Assembly: GCA_023416995.1 (NCBI GenBank)
Contig: JAEZGI010000024.1
Coordinates: 1-55,428 of the forward strand
Length of the DNA: 55,428 bases
Direction: 5' to 3'
Source: Bacteroidota bacterium
GTDB lineage: Bacteria > Bacteroidota > Bacteroidia > Chitinophagales > Chitinophagaceae
Each line of letters begins with the position of its first letter. Within the stretch, counting starts at the first letter, position 1. The translations under genes were made by a program, and so were the position numbers. Shown one piece after another: positions 6,631 to 15,230 of this stretch. The notes under the pieces were generated by a model. It searched no databases and was not told the origin of the DNA. It worked only from the letters and a program-made list of their open reading frames with translations.

Positions 6631-9180
6631 ATGAAAAAATATTTACTACGCTTAGCCAGCGGACTGGTGATCGTATGCACCTGCATGAACTCCGCAATTT
6701 CCCAGGTACCGGTAAAAAGACCTCCCAAAATTCAGTTGCCAAATTTTGTTGTCGGAAAAAATCCCTCAAAGTTGAGCGGGCATCTTCAAAAATTAAATGC
6801 TCCTGAGGAAACAATCCGTGTTAATGGTAAACAAAAGATTTTGCCTTCTTTTGTTAGCCCCTCTTTTGATAGCTTATTGCAACGAAGAAATGATCGGGTG
6901 GTTGTTGATATTACCGTTACCGGTAACATGACCACTGCAAAACAGCAGCTTGTAAAAGCTGGCGCCACCATCACAGGAAGTTTTGGCCGGGTGGTGTCGG
7001 CAACGGTTCCAATAAAATCTTTGCCCCTGTTGGAAAATGCCACCCAACTGCGTTTTGTTCGGCCTGCTTATCGTCCGCATCACCAGGCAGGTAACCGGAA
7101 AGCAGCAATAATAACTACCAATATAAATGCAGACCGATATCAACAATTAGCAGCTCCGCCCAAACAAAAACCAGTTTACAGCCAGGGCGATACCGCGCAG
7201 GGTTCTGACATTGCCCGCAAACGATCCAAAGTAAATGGTAACGGTGTTAAAGTAGGTATCATTTCAGACAGCTATAACGTTGATGGTAATGCTGACAAGG
7301 GTGTTAAAAACGGCGAGTTGCCGGGCCCGGGCAATCCTTTTAAATTCAATAAGCCGGTTGAAATACTTTCTGATGTTTCTTCAGGCGGTATAGATGAAGG
7401 CAGGGCCATGGCGGAAATTGTTCATGATGTTGCGCCAGGCGCTTCACTTGCTTTTGCAACTGCTTTAGAGGGCCAGGCCGCATTTGCCGAAAATATTTTG
7501 AAACTCGCGGACCGGGGTTGTAAGGTTATCACCGATGATATTATGTATTACGCTGAACCTTTTTTCCAGGACGGTATCATAGCGCAGGCGGTTGATAAAG
7601 TAAAAGCTAAAGGCGTTGCGTATTTCAGTGCAGCAGGTAATACCGGTAACAATTCTTATGAACATAATTTTAATGAAAGCGCTGAGTTGTTACTTGGGGA
7701 ATGGGCCGGTACCGCACACAATTTTGCAAAATCCGGGGCCGCTCCGGTCTACTTACAACAATTGTATGTACCACAAGGAAGCTTCACTATAATTGATCTG
7801 CAATGGGCGCAACCATCTTTTTCTGCCGGGGGTGCCGGTGCGGAAACCGATATTGATGTTTATATACTCGATGAATCTGGTAATGTAGTTGTTGCTGGCA
7901 TCGATAATAATATCGGTAGCGGTGATCCTATGGAAATCACCGGTTTTACAAATCTTACAGAAAGCACCACGTTCTATATCGCCATTCTTAAGTATTCAGG
8001 CGTTGCACCCTCAAAATTGAAATACATTTTGTTTGGTGGTGGGTTTATAGTCAATGATAATACAACGGTACCCGGTGCAAATGCTCCCACTATTGTTGGT
8101 CATGCCAACGCTGCAGGCGCCATTGCTACGGCCGCTGCCTGGTATCGCTCAACCCCTGCTTATGGTGTCAGCGTTCCCGTAGCGCAGTCTTATTCTGCAA
8201 TCGGTGGCGTGTCTATCTATTTTGATAAAGAGGGTAACCGTATCACACCAATAAAAAGAAAAAAACCTGAACTAACCGCTCCTGATGGGGCAAACACCTC
8301 CTTTTTTCAGTTTGATGATTTTTCTGATGGTGATGAGCATCCTAATTTTTATGGTACCTCTGCCGCTGCGCCGCATGCTGCCGGCGCTGCTGCATTGATG
8401 ATAGAGGCTCAGAAATTGAAGACACTCAGTCCCGATCAGATCCGTGGCATTCTTTGTTCAAATGCTTATGATATGGATCATTTGTTTACCAACGGGTTCG
8501 ACAAAGGTTTTGATAACAATACCGGCGACGGTTTTATCCGGGCAGATAAAGCGGTTGCCGCGGTAAAGTTCCCGAACTCTTATATTAAGGATCTTAAGCT
8601 CGCAACTTTGTGTTCAGAGAATCCAGGAAGTTTGAGGAACTGGAAAATCACTAACCCGAATCCTTTTGAGGTAAAAGTGCATTGGTTTGTGGCGGGAACC
8701 TCACAACAAAACACCTTGGTTGCGCCTCCTGGCACCACGTACTTCACAACCCGCCCGCTATATATGAAAAACCTGGCTCTGCCCAACATAGTTGTGCTGG
8801 ATTGGGAAGACAATTTTGGTTTTACCCGGTTCGATATTATGTCTGCGACCAATGCGCGTTGTAATTCGATGCTTGCCACTACCGAAACATTTAGTAATGG
8901 TTCCGTATTAATGAAACCGCAAGAGCTGGCAGTTGAAACGGCATATGCAGAAGTTTTTCCAAATCCATCCGTGGGCAGATTCAGGTTATATCTTACGTTA
9001 CCAGAACCTGCCAGGGCGACGATCCGCCTATTCAGTCATGATGGAAAACTGCTGATGCAAAACACCGTGCCTGCTAAAGGTGTCCATGATATTGATGCGA
9101 GCCGTTATGCCGCCGGAATGTATCTCCTGGAAATCACCCAGGATGGGTTCCGGAAAACGCTTCAGCTGATCAAACAATAG
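6631..9180 (+). CDS. Secreted S8 (subtilisin-fold) peptidase with T9SS sorting domain
   Basis: The 849-residue protein has a signal peptide (residues 1-25), a propeptide-like region, a subtilisin-type domain from about residue 200 and a C-terminal T9SS type A domain (last 80 residues; FPNPSVGRF to the final LQLIKQ). Active-site landmarks are Asp213 (GIISDSYN), the oxyanion Asn337 (SAAGNTG) and nucleophile Ser577 (GTSAAAPH). The position where subtilisins have HGTHVAG reads EGRAMAEI, so the catalytic His is replaced by Glu256, as in sedolisins. The Asn337-Ser577 gap of 240 residues, against 66 in subtilisin, holds an inserted beta domain (about 350-490). Start ATG 6631 is preferred over an in-frame TTG at 6619 because it gives a normal signal peptide. 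It is probably exported to the cell surface; the substrate is unknown. Confidence 0.9.
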   Translation: MKKYLLRLASGLVIVCTCMNSAISQVPVKRPPKIQLPNFVVGKNPSKLSGHLQKLNAPEETIRVNGKQKILPSFVSPSFDSLLQRRNDRVVVDITVTGNMTTAKQQLVKAGATITGSFGRVVSATVPIKSLPLLENATQLRFVRPAYRPHHQAGNRKAAIITTNINADRYQQLAAPPKQKPVYSQGDTAQGSDIARKRSKVNGNGVKVGIISDSYNVDGNADKGVKNGELPGPGNPFKFNKPVEILSDVSSGGIDEGRAMAEIVHDVAPGASLAFATALEGQAAFAENILKLADRGCKVITDDIMYYAEPFFQDGIIAQAVDKVKAKGVAYFSAAGNTGNNSYEHNFNESAELLLGEWAGTAHNFAKSGAAPVYLQQLYVPQGSFTIIDLQWAQPSFSAGGAGAETDIDVYILDESGNVVVAGIDNNIGSGDPMEITGFTNLTESTTFYIAILKYSGVAPSKLKYILFGGGFIVNDNTTVPGANAPTIVGHANAAGAIATAAAWYRSTPAYGVSVPVAQSYSAIGGVSIYFDKEGNRITPIKRKKPELTAPDGANTSFFQFDDFSDGDEHPNFYGTSAAAPHAAGAAALMIEAQKLKTLSPDQIRGILCSNAYDMDHLFTNGFDKGFDNNTGDGFIRADKAVAAVKFPNSYIKDLKLATLCSENPGSLRNWKITNPNPFEVKVHWFVAGTSQQNTLVAPPGTTYFTTRPLYMKNLALPNIVVLDWEDNFGFTRFDIMSATNARCNSMLATTETFSNGSVLMKPQELAVETAYAEVFPNPSVGRFRLYLTLPEPARATIRLFSHDGKLLMQNTVPAKGVHDIDASRYAAGMYLLEITQDGFRKTLQLIKQ

Positions 9181-9209
9181 TTTTGTGTTGACTTAGCGCA
9201 GCGTTGTTG

Positions 9210-9235
9210 GTCCCGATCGCTGAAAGCGATGGGAC
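9210..9235 (+). terminator. Hairpin after the S8 peptidase gene
   Basis: GTCCCGATCGC (9210-9220) and GCGATGGGAC (9226-9235) form a ten-pair stem with one bulged G and a TGAAA loop, 30 bases after the stop codon. The T-run that follows is weak and delayed, so it is a poor intrinsic terminator but a strong RNA 3' structure. Confidence 0.45.
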
Positions 9236-9322
9236 AGTGAAAATTTTGCAGGCTTCCAGCAGTGGTTAAATAGCTTTTAATCGTTATAGTTCAATGTATA
9301 ACAACGGCATCTTATTCGGTGA

Positions 9323-9349
9323 TTGTGAGGGAAAAGTCTGTTAACTTCG
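9323..9349 (+). promoter_or_regulatory. Candidate promoter of the esterase-fucosidase operon
   Basis: TTG (9323-9325), 16 bases, then TAACTTCG (9342-9349), one mismatch from TAnnTTTG. A start near 9355 would give a 13-base leader before ATG 9368. Confidence 0.45.
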
Positions 9350-9367
9350 CCCGAAAACATTTCCGGT

Positions 9368-11836
9368 ATGATCAAAACGTTTTCGGTCGTTATTTCTTTG
9401 TTCTTTTCACTTCTTGCATCAGCCTCTGATACTATTCATTTCAATAAAGCGCTTGCGGTAAATGCGCCCATCAGATATGGTCGGGAAGCCCTGTATATGG
9501 ACGAACTTGCCTGGCAGTTATATACCGGAATGCTGAAATCACCTGAGTCAGGCGCTGAATTTATAAAAGATGAGAAAGGCGAGGCCATCGTCTGGAAACC
9601 GATTGTGGCTGACAGCCTTCGTCGTTTGCGCGGCGGTTTTGGCGGATTCGGTGGCAGGGGACGCGGTGCTTCTTATTTGTATCTCACGTATAATTCACCA
9701 AAAGCCCAGCCTGCCCTGATGAATATCCGTGGCAATGGCGGTTTCTTTCTGAATGGTGAACCGCATATGGGTGATGCGTATAGTTCAGGCTGGTTATACA
9801 TACCGGTTAATCTTAAGAAAGGTAAAAACGAATTCTATGTAAGGGCAGGGTTTATAACTGCAAGCCTCATTTTGCCATCAAAACCAGTGATGCTGAATAC
9901 AGAGGATCCTACGGTTCCGTTTATAAGATTAAATGATACCGAAAAAAGAAAGGAAGCTGCTGTTGTTGTAATCAATACCACCAATAAAACACTCCGTGGT
10001 TACCAGTTGAGGGCCGGTTTTGGTGCTGAAAAAATAACAACAAAGGTTCCGGATATTCCGGCAATGAGTAGCCGGAAAGTTCCGTTTTCTTTTGACGGTT
10101 CTTCCGTTACCGCTAAGGGTAAATATCCTTGCAGTATTGAACTGGTGTTTAACAACAAGGTAGTTGACAAGGCTTCACTTGAAATTGAAGCCACAGAACC
10201 GGCTGAACAATTCAGCGAAACATTCATTAGCCAGATAGATGGCAGTCTCCAGTATTATGCAGTTACTCCACAAACCAATGCTGCACCAGATGGTAATGCA
10301 TTGTTTTTATCAGTACATGGCGCCGGTGTTGAAGCCATCGGCCAGGCAAGAGCTTACAAACCGAAAGACTGGGGTACGCTCGTAGCAGCTACCAACAGAA
10401 GGCCAAGAGGGTTCAACTGGGAAGACTGGGGCAGACTCGATGCGCTTGAAGTACTGGGTATCGCCAAAGAAAAGTTTCGTCCAAACCCTAAACATATTTA
10501 CCTGACCGGCCATTCTATGGGTGGACATGGTACCTGGTTCCTCGGTGCAACATATCCCGACAAATGGGCGGCAATTGCACCTTGCGCAGGTTATCCGACA
10601 CTTAAGGGTTACGGTTCTGCCGATGGATTAATACCCGACAGCAGCGAAAACCCGGTGGAAAGGATCCTTCTGCGGTCAAGCAATCAAAGCGATGTTATCA
10701 AACTGGCATCGAACTACAAACCACTTGGGGTTTATGTTTTTCATGGTGATGCCGATAGGACTGTGTCTGTAAATTATGCCCGGCAAATGCGTGCCATTCT
10801 TGGTGGCTTTCATGCGGATTTCAGTTACAACGAATATCCGGGAGGAAGCCATTGGTTCGGGGATCATAGCGTTGACTGGAAACCAATATTTGATTTCTTT
10901 AAATGGCACCAGTTGCCTGAAGATACAGCAGTTAATACCATTGACTTTACCACTGCGAGTCCCGGTATATCTTCATCTATGCATTGGGCGGCCATACTGC
11001 AACAACAGCAGCCCTTGAATTATAGCCGTATTCAACTTGAGCGTGACCGTTCCAAAGGAACTATCAATGGTACTACCACAAACGTTGAAGTGCTTAAATT
11101 GAATCTTGCAGATATGAAAAGCGGTAGCCAGGTTACGATCAGGCTTGATAGTCTCACCACCCTGACCCATAATGTAAAACCAGGTGGTGACAGTATCGTA
11201 TTGAAGAAAGCTGATGGCAGGTGGACCGTTACTTCAAATCCGCCGGCTAATCAAAAAGGACCGCATCGGTATGGCACTTTCAAAGACGCCTTTAACCATA
11301 ATATGGTTTTTGTATATGGTACTACCGGGAACCCGTCTGAAAACACCTGGTCATTCAACAAAGCACGATTCGATGCAGAAACCTGGTATTACCGCGGCAA
11401 TGGTGCAGTGGACGTTATCAGCGATAAAGAGTATTTATTGGAGAAATACAAGGATCGCGGTGTGATACTCTTTGGTAACGCGAACACCAATGCTGCTTAC
11501 AATCTTTTAATGAGTGATTGTCCTATACAGGTTAAAAGAGGTGTAATTACTGCCGGTAGCGAGCGCTGGAACGGGGATGATCTTGCAACCTATTTTGTAT
11601 GGCCATTAAAAAATTCTGACAAGGCTTCTGTGGCAGTAATCGGTGGAACCGGGTTACGTGGATTTAATGCTGCAAATGCCAACCAGTATTTTGCGGGTGC
11701 AAGCGGGTTTCCTGACTTTATGATTTATTCGCTCGATATGTTACGTGAAGGAACCAAACATCTTAAGATGGCCGGCTTCTTTAACAATGAATGGAAACTT
11801 GTACCATCAGACTATAGTATCTTAACCAACAACTAG
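9368..11836 (+). CDS. Secreted alpha/beta-hydrolase (prolyl-oligopeptidase/esterase type)
   Basis: The 822-residue protein has a signal peptide ending near SLLASAS. An N-terminal beta region (to about 280) carries an unusual Gly/Arg-rich loop, GGFGGFGGRGRG. An alpha/beta-hydrolase domain (about 290-510) follows, with nucleophile Ser383 in GHSMGG, Asp463 (or 461) in HGDADR and His495 in GGSHWF. A long C-terminal region (520-822) has no domain I can name and includes GPHRYGTFKDAF. The fold fits carbohydrate esterases and S9-type peptidases. The fucosidase gene starts six bases after its stop, so a role in removing ester groups from fucosylated glycans is plausible, but this is inferred from context only. 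Confidence 0.85.
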   Translation: MIKTFSVVISLFFSLLASASDTIHFNKALAVNAPIRYGREALYMDELAWQLYTGMLKSPESGAEFIKDEKGEAIVWKPIVADSLRRLRGGFGGFGGRGRGASYLYLTYNSPKAQPALMNIRGNGGFFLNGEPHMGDAYSSGWLYIPVNLKKGKNEFYVRAGFITASLILPSKPVMLNTEDPTVPFIRLNDTEKRKEAAVVVINTTNKTLRGYQLRAGFGAEKITTKVPDIPAMSSRKVPFSFDGSSVTAKGKYPCSIELVFNNKVVDKASLEIEATEPAEQFSETFISQIDGSLQYYAVTPQTNAAPDGNALFLSVHGAGVEAIGQARAYKPKDWGTLVAATNRRPRGFNWEDWGRLDALEVLGIAKEKFRPNPKHIYLTGHSMGGHGTWFLGATYPDKWAAIAPCAGYPTLKGYGSADGLIPDSSENPVERILLRSSNQSDVIKLASNYKPLGVYVFHGDADRTVSVNYARQMRAILGGFHADFSYNEYPGGSHWFGDHSVDWKPIFDFFKWHQLPEDTAVNTIDFTTASPGISSSMHWAAILQQQQPLNYSRIQLERDRSKGTINGTTTNVEVLKLNLADMKSGSQVTIRLDSLTTLTHNVKPGGDSIVLKKADGRWTVTSNPPANQKGPHRYGTFKDAFNHNMVFVYGTTGNPSENTWSFNKARFDAETWYYRGNGAVDVISDKEYLLEKYKDRGVILFGNANTNAAYNLLMSDCPIQVKRGVITAGSERWNGDDLATYFVWPLKNSDKASVAVIGGTGLRGFNAANANQYFAGASGFPDFMIYSLDMLREGTKHLKMAGFFNNEWKLVPSDYSILTNN

Positions 11837-11842
11837 AAACTT

Positions 11843-13300
11843 ATGACAAAAAAATATCCAGGCATTGTCCTGTTACTGTTACTTGGAGCATTGTCGTTTA
11901 CCTACCGGCCGGAACCAGTTGCGGCTCCGGCACCGGTGCTGCCTGTTCCATCTGAAAAGCAACTGCGTTATCATGAGATGGAGCTGAATGCATTTATACA
12001 TTTTACTACAAATACATTTACTGACCTGGAGTGGGGTATGGGTGACGAAAAACCGGGTGTGTTCAATCCCACTGACATCGATGTAAATCAGTGGACCCGC
12101 GTTATTAAAAACGCTGGTTTTAAAGGGGTGGTTTTAACAACAAAACACCATGACGGTTTTTGTTTGTGGCCATCAAAATATACTGAACACAGTATTAAAA
12201 ACAGCCCTTATAAAAACGGGAAGGGCGATATCGTAAAGGAAGTATCTGATGCCTGCCGACAGGCGGGATTACTGTTCGGCGTTTATATGTCACCGTGGGA
12301 TCGCAATCGTGCAGATTACGGAACACCATCTTATGTTGAGTATTTCAGAAACCAGGCGCGTGAATTGTTTACCAATTACGGACCCATATTTGAAATGTGG
12401 TTTGATGGCGCAAATGGTGGCAAAGGGTATTATGGCGGTGCCAATGAAACAAGGAAGATCAACAGTGCCACTTATTACGATTGGCCCACAACTATTGCTT
12501 TGATTCGTCAACTGCAGCCAAATGTGTTATTTTTTAGTGATGCAGGACCTGATATACGGTGGGTTGGTAACGAACGTGGTGTTGCAGGAACCACGAACTG
12601 GAATACGATTACCAACGACACCTTGCATGCAGGTAAAGGTGGCATTGAAAAACTGCTGAATACCGGGTCCGAAGACGGAACCAGTTGGGTTCCTGCTGAG
12701 GTGGATGTTTCCATCCGCCCGGGATGGTTTTATCATGAAAACGAAGATTCACTCGTCAAAACTCCTGAAAAACTTTTTGAGATTTACCTGACTTCTGTTG
12801 GAAGGGGTTCTAACCTTTTACTGAACATACCTCCGGACAGAAGAGGCAGGGTGCATGAAAATGATGTTCGATCCCTTGAAGGGTTCCGGAAACTCGTGGA
12901 TGCTGCTTTCCGGACCAACCTGGCGGCAGGGGCCGCGGTTACTGCCAGCAATACCCGTGGCAACGATAAAAAATTCGCAGGGGCCAAACTAACCGATGGT
13001 AAAAAAGATACCTATTGGGCAACCGATGACGGTATCACCAAAGCGGAACTTTCTGTGAAACTTAAAAAGACAGTTCCTGCTAAATTTATCGTGTTGCAGG
13101 AATATATCACCCTTGGGCAAAGAGTAAAACAATTTGCGGTTGATGCCTGGGTAGATGGCAACTGGAAAGAGGTAGCGACAGGCACAACCATCGGCTACAA
13201 AAGGATTCTACCATTATCAGGTATTGAAACCAACCAGGTGCGTGTACGGATACAGGATTCAAAGGCTGCACCTGTATTATCAGCGATTGCGGTGTACTAA
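11843..13300 (+). CDS. GH29 alpha-L-fucosidase with C-terminal discoidin-like domain
   Basis: The 485-residue exported enzyme hydrolyses alpha-L-fucosyl linkages by a retaining mechanism. After a signal peptide (hydrophobic IVLLLLLGALSFTY, then a Pro/Ala-rich stretch) comes the GH29 barrel with FIHFTTNTFTDLEWG, TTKHHDGFCLWPSKY and the nucleophile Asp188 in MWFDGANGG. Residues from about 365 (AAVTASNTRGNDKKF, TYWATDDG) form an F5/8-type C (discoidin-like) carbohydrate-binding domain. It is translationally close to the preceding esterase (six bases) and forms a two-gene operon with it. There is no SusCD pair next to it, so the source glycan cannot be read from context. Confidence 0.92.
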   Translation: MTKKYPGIVLLLLLGALSFTYRPEPVAAPAPVLPVPSEKQLRYHEMELNAFIHFTTNTFTDLEWGMGDEKPGVFNPTDIDVNQWTRVIKNAGFKGVVLTTKHHDGFCLWPSKYTEHSIKNSPYKNGKGDIVKEVSDACRQAGLLFGVYMSPWDRNRADYGTPSYVEYFRNQARELFTNYGPIFEMWFDGANGGKGYYGGANETRKINSATYYDWPTTIALIRQLQPNVLFFSDAGPDIRWVGNERGVAGTTNWNTITNDTLHAGKGGIEKLLNTGSEDGTSWVPAEVDVSIRPGWFYHENEDSLVKTPEKLFEIYLTSVGRGSNLLLNIPPDRRGRVHENDVRSLEGFRKLVDAAFRTNLAAGAAVTASNTRGNDKKFAGAKLTDGKKDTYWATDDGITKAELSVKLKKTVPAKFIVLQEYITLGQRVKQFAVDAWVDGNWKEVATGTTIGYKRILPLSGIETNQVRVRIQDSKAAPVLSAIAVY

Positions 13301-13304
13301 AAAT

Positions 13305-13338
13305 AAAAATGGGTGAGATATAGTATCCACCCATTTTT
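13305..13338. terminator. Bidirectional terminator between the fucosidase and csbD genes
   Basis: AAAAATGGGTG (13305-13315) pairs perfectly with CACCCATTTTT (13328-13338). The A-run and T-run let the hairpin end transcription of both convergent genes. Confidence 0.88.
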
Positions 13339-13363
13339 TATTCACAATGTCGAAACCCGGATA

Positions 13364-13552
13364 TTATCCTAAACTTCTTATCCACGATACAACTTCATCT
13401 TTGGTTTTACCGAGTTTCTGCTGAAGACGCCCGAGCAACTCATCATCTTTTCCTTCTTCATATCTCAGATCGTCGTCGGTTAAATCGCCGTGTGTTTGTT
13501 TGATTTTACCTTTCAGCTCGTTCCATTTTCCTTTTAATTCAAGCTTATCCAT
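13364..13552 (-). CDS. CsbD-family stress protein
   Basis: This 62-residue, highly charged protein starts MDKLELKGKWNELKGKIKQ and contains the CsbD pattern of WNELKGK followed by an acidic stretch (DLTDDDLRYEEGKDDELLG). CsbD-like proteins are abundant under general stress in many bacteria; the molecular role is unknown. ATG at 13552 is preferred to the one at 13597, since the conserved family start coincides with it and the longer form adds an unrelated N-terminus. It lies 53 bp downstream of the YceI gene on the same strand and may share its transcript. Confidence 0.88.
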   Translation of the reverse strand: MDKLELKGKWNELKGKIKQTHGDLTDDDLRYEEGKDDELLGRLQQKLGKTKDEVVSWIRSLG

Positions 13553-13605
13553 AACATTCGTTTTGATAATATCAAAAAGATCATGCCATGCATGCACTAT
13601 CAGAC

Positions 13606-14151
13606 TCAGGCTGCCACAGGCTCAAGTACGGCTACCTGTACGTTGGCCAGCAATTTAATATCTTCTCCAAGTGCTAATCCTCCTGCTTCGGTTACCGAAT
13701 TATAAGTGAGACCAAACTCTTTCCTGTTAATTTTGCCGGTTATTTCGAATCCGTGTTTTGCATTGCCATAACCATCTTTTTCGGATCCGCCATATTCTAC
13801 GTTCAGTTCAACTGGTCTGGTAACACCGTGCATGGTAAGATTGCCGGTCAGGATATAGTCGTCACCACTTTTTTTAGTAAAACCTGTTGATTCGAAATCA
13901 ATCGTAGGATACTTGTCAGTGTCAAAAAAATCACCGGATTTCAAATGCTGATCTCTTTGGGGCTGGTTTGTATCTATACTGGTGGCGTCAATTGAAAGAC
14001 GAATTTTTGCATTTTCAAATGTGTCGTTTTCAGAAATAACGGTACCACTGAATGCTTTAAACGATCCTGTTACTGTGGAAATAACCAGGTGTTTGACTTT
14101 GAAATGAATGTCTGAGTGTGTCGGGTCAATTGCCCATGTAGTTTTTGCCAT
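13606..14151 (-). CDS. YceI-family protein (cytoplasmic form)
   Basis: The 181-residue protein has the complete YceI lipocalin-like pattern: TWAIDPTHSDIHFKVKHL at the start, then VTGSFKAFSG, DTDKYPTIDFEST, GNLTMHGVTRPV and NRKEFGLTYN. The family binds long isoprenoid lipids in a beta barrel, and members are linked to stress or quinone handling. There is no signal peptide, unlike E. coli YceI, so this copy is probably cytoplasmic. Start MAKTTW at 14151 is chosen because the family motif begins there; an ATG three codons upstream is also possible. A promoter (TAATTTTG) and a leader hairpin lie upstream. Confidence 0.9.
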   Translation of the reverse strand: MAKTTWAIDPTHSDIHFKVKHLVISTVTGSFKAFSGTVISENDTFENAKIRLSIDATSIDTNQPQRDQHLKSGDFFDTDKYPTIDFESTGFTKKSGDDYILTGNLTMHGVTRPVELNVEYGGSEKDGYGNAKHGFEITGKINRKEFGLTYNSVTEAGGLALGEDIKLLANVQVAVLEPVAA

Positions 14152-14483
14152 GATTGTCAAATTTGAAGGTTGTGTTTGTTGTTGATTGCAGGTTCAATGC
14201 AGCCCGGATATCTGTGTCTCGCCAGCTAGTACCAGCGATTGACAGATCTTCGGTTGAACTCAATTGCTGGAGCAAAATTACTTACGACAGTCGAGTCTGC
14301 CAAACTAATGTTCAAACATTGATATTGTCGAAAGCCTTACGGCACGATAGTTAGCCAAGTATCGAGGTTTAAACATCAAATTGTCAATGGATTAATGATT
14401 TTTACTTAATGCATACCGGATATTTTATTAACAGCGCTTTCACAATAGATTAGCTGGTTCCTTCTTATTAAATTGCCGGGCGT
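14152..14483. other. 332-bp gap between yceI and lutA
   Basis: No convincing gene is present. The left half holds the yceI leader: CCAGCGATTGA (14232-14242) and TCAATTGCTGG (14260-14270) make a ten-pair hairpin with one mismatch in the yceI RNA. The minus-strand yceI promoter follows at 14273-14304. The right half must hold the lutA promoter, but no clear TAnnTTTG is seen. Confidence 0.5.
14273..14304 (-). promoter_or_regulatory. Promoter of the yceI-csbD unit
   Basis: On the minus strand TTTG (14304-14301), 20 bases, then TAATTTTG (14280-14273), an exact match to TAnnTTTG. Transcription should start near 14266, giving a long leader of about 115 bases with a hairpin near its 5' end. Confidence 0.55.
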
Positions 14484-15230
14484 ATGAATGTTGGCCTTTT
14501 TGTTCCCTGTTATATAGACCAGTTTTACCCAAGGGTGGCAATTGCAACCTTGCAGTTGCTGGAGAAACATGGTTGTAAAGTTGTTTTTCCGCTCAGTCAA
14601 ACCTGTTGCGGGCAGCCCATGGCTAACAGTGGTTTTGCCAAAGCTGCAGCAGGCTGTGAGAAAAACTTTTTCAGGAATTTCCGGGGAATTGAATATATCG
14701 TTTGCCCTTCGGGTAGTTGCGTTTTACACATAAAAGAACATCTTCACAGCGAAGATGACGCCGCGGAAGCACGCAGGTTGAGGGAACATACTTACGAACT
14801 TTCAGAGTTTCTGATTGATATTCTTAAAGTCAGCGATATACAGGCAAATTTCCCGTTTAGGGTAGGCATGCACGTTAGTTGTCATGGTCAGCGTGGTTTG
14901 CATTTGTCTTCGATGTCGGAGCTGGTTGCGCCAGCTTTCTCAAAACCGGAACAATTACTTTCTATGGTAAAAGGGTTACAGTTGCTCACTCCGCAACGGC
15001 CGGATGAATGTTGCGGTTTTGGCGGCTCATTTTGCGTTTTTGAAGAAGCGGTGTCAGTAAAGATGGGTAAAGACAGGATAAGGGAACACGAAGCTAACGA
15101 GGTTGAATATATCACCGGCACTGACGTAAGTTGTCTCATGCACCTGGAAGGTATTCTTAAACGTCGGGGTAGTGCAGTTAAAACCTTACACATTGCTGAA
15201 ATTTTAAATCATCAGGATGGCCGCAGATAA
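14484..15230 (+). CDS. lutA: L-lactate oxidation complex subunit LutA (CCG-domain protein)
   Basis: The 248-residue cytoplasmic protein belongs to the LutA/YkgE family of the LutABC lactate-to-pyruvate oxidation system. It has two cysteine-rich CCG motifs: TCCGQPMANSG (Cys41-42) and ECCGFGGSF (Cys176-177), which in related CCG proteins hold an Fe-S cluster. Length is typical. Its end overlaps lutB by 14 bases, and lutB overlaps lutC by four, so the three are co-translated. Confidence 0.93.
   Translation: MNVGLFVPCYIDQFYPRVAIATLQLLEKHGCKVVFPLSQTCCGQPMANSGFAKAAAGCEKNFFRNFRGIEYIVCPSGSCVLHIKEHLHSEDDAAEARRLREHTYELSEFLIDILKVSDIQANFPFRVGMHVSCHGQRGLHLSSMSELVAPAFSKPEQLLSMVKGLQLLTPQRPDECCGFGGSFCVFEEAVSVKMGKDRIREHEANEVEYITGTDVSCLMHLEGILKRRGSAVKTLHIAEILNHQDGRR

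Noticed and set aside
14154..14354. A 66-codon plus-strand frame in the yceI-lutA gap
   Set aside because: It overlaps the yceI leader and promoter, is Ser/Arg-rich and has no support as a gene.
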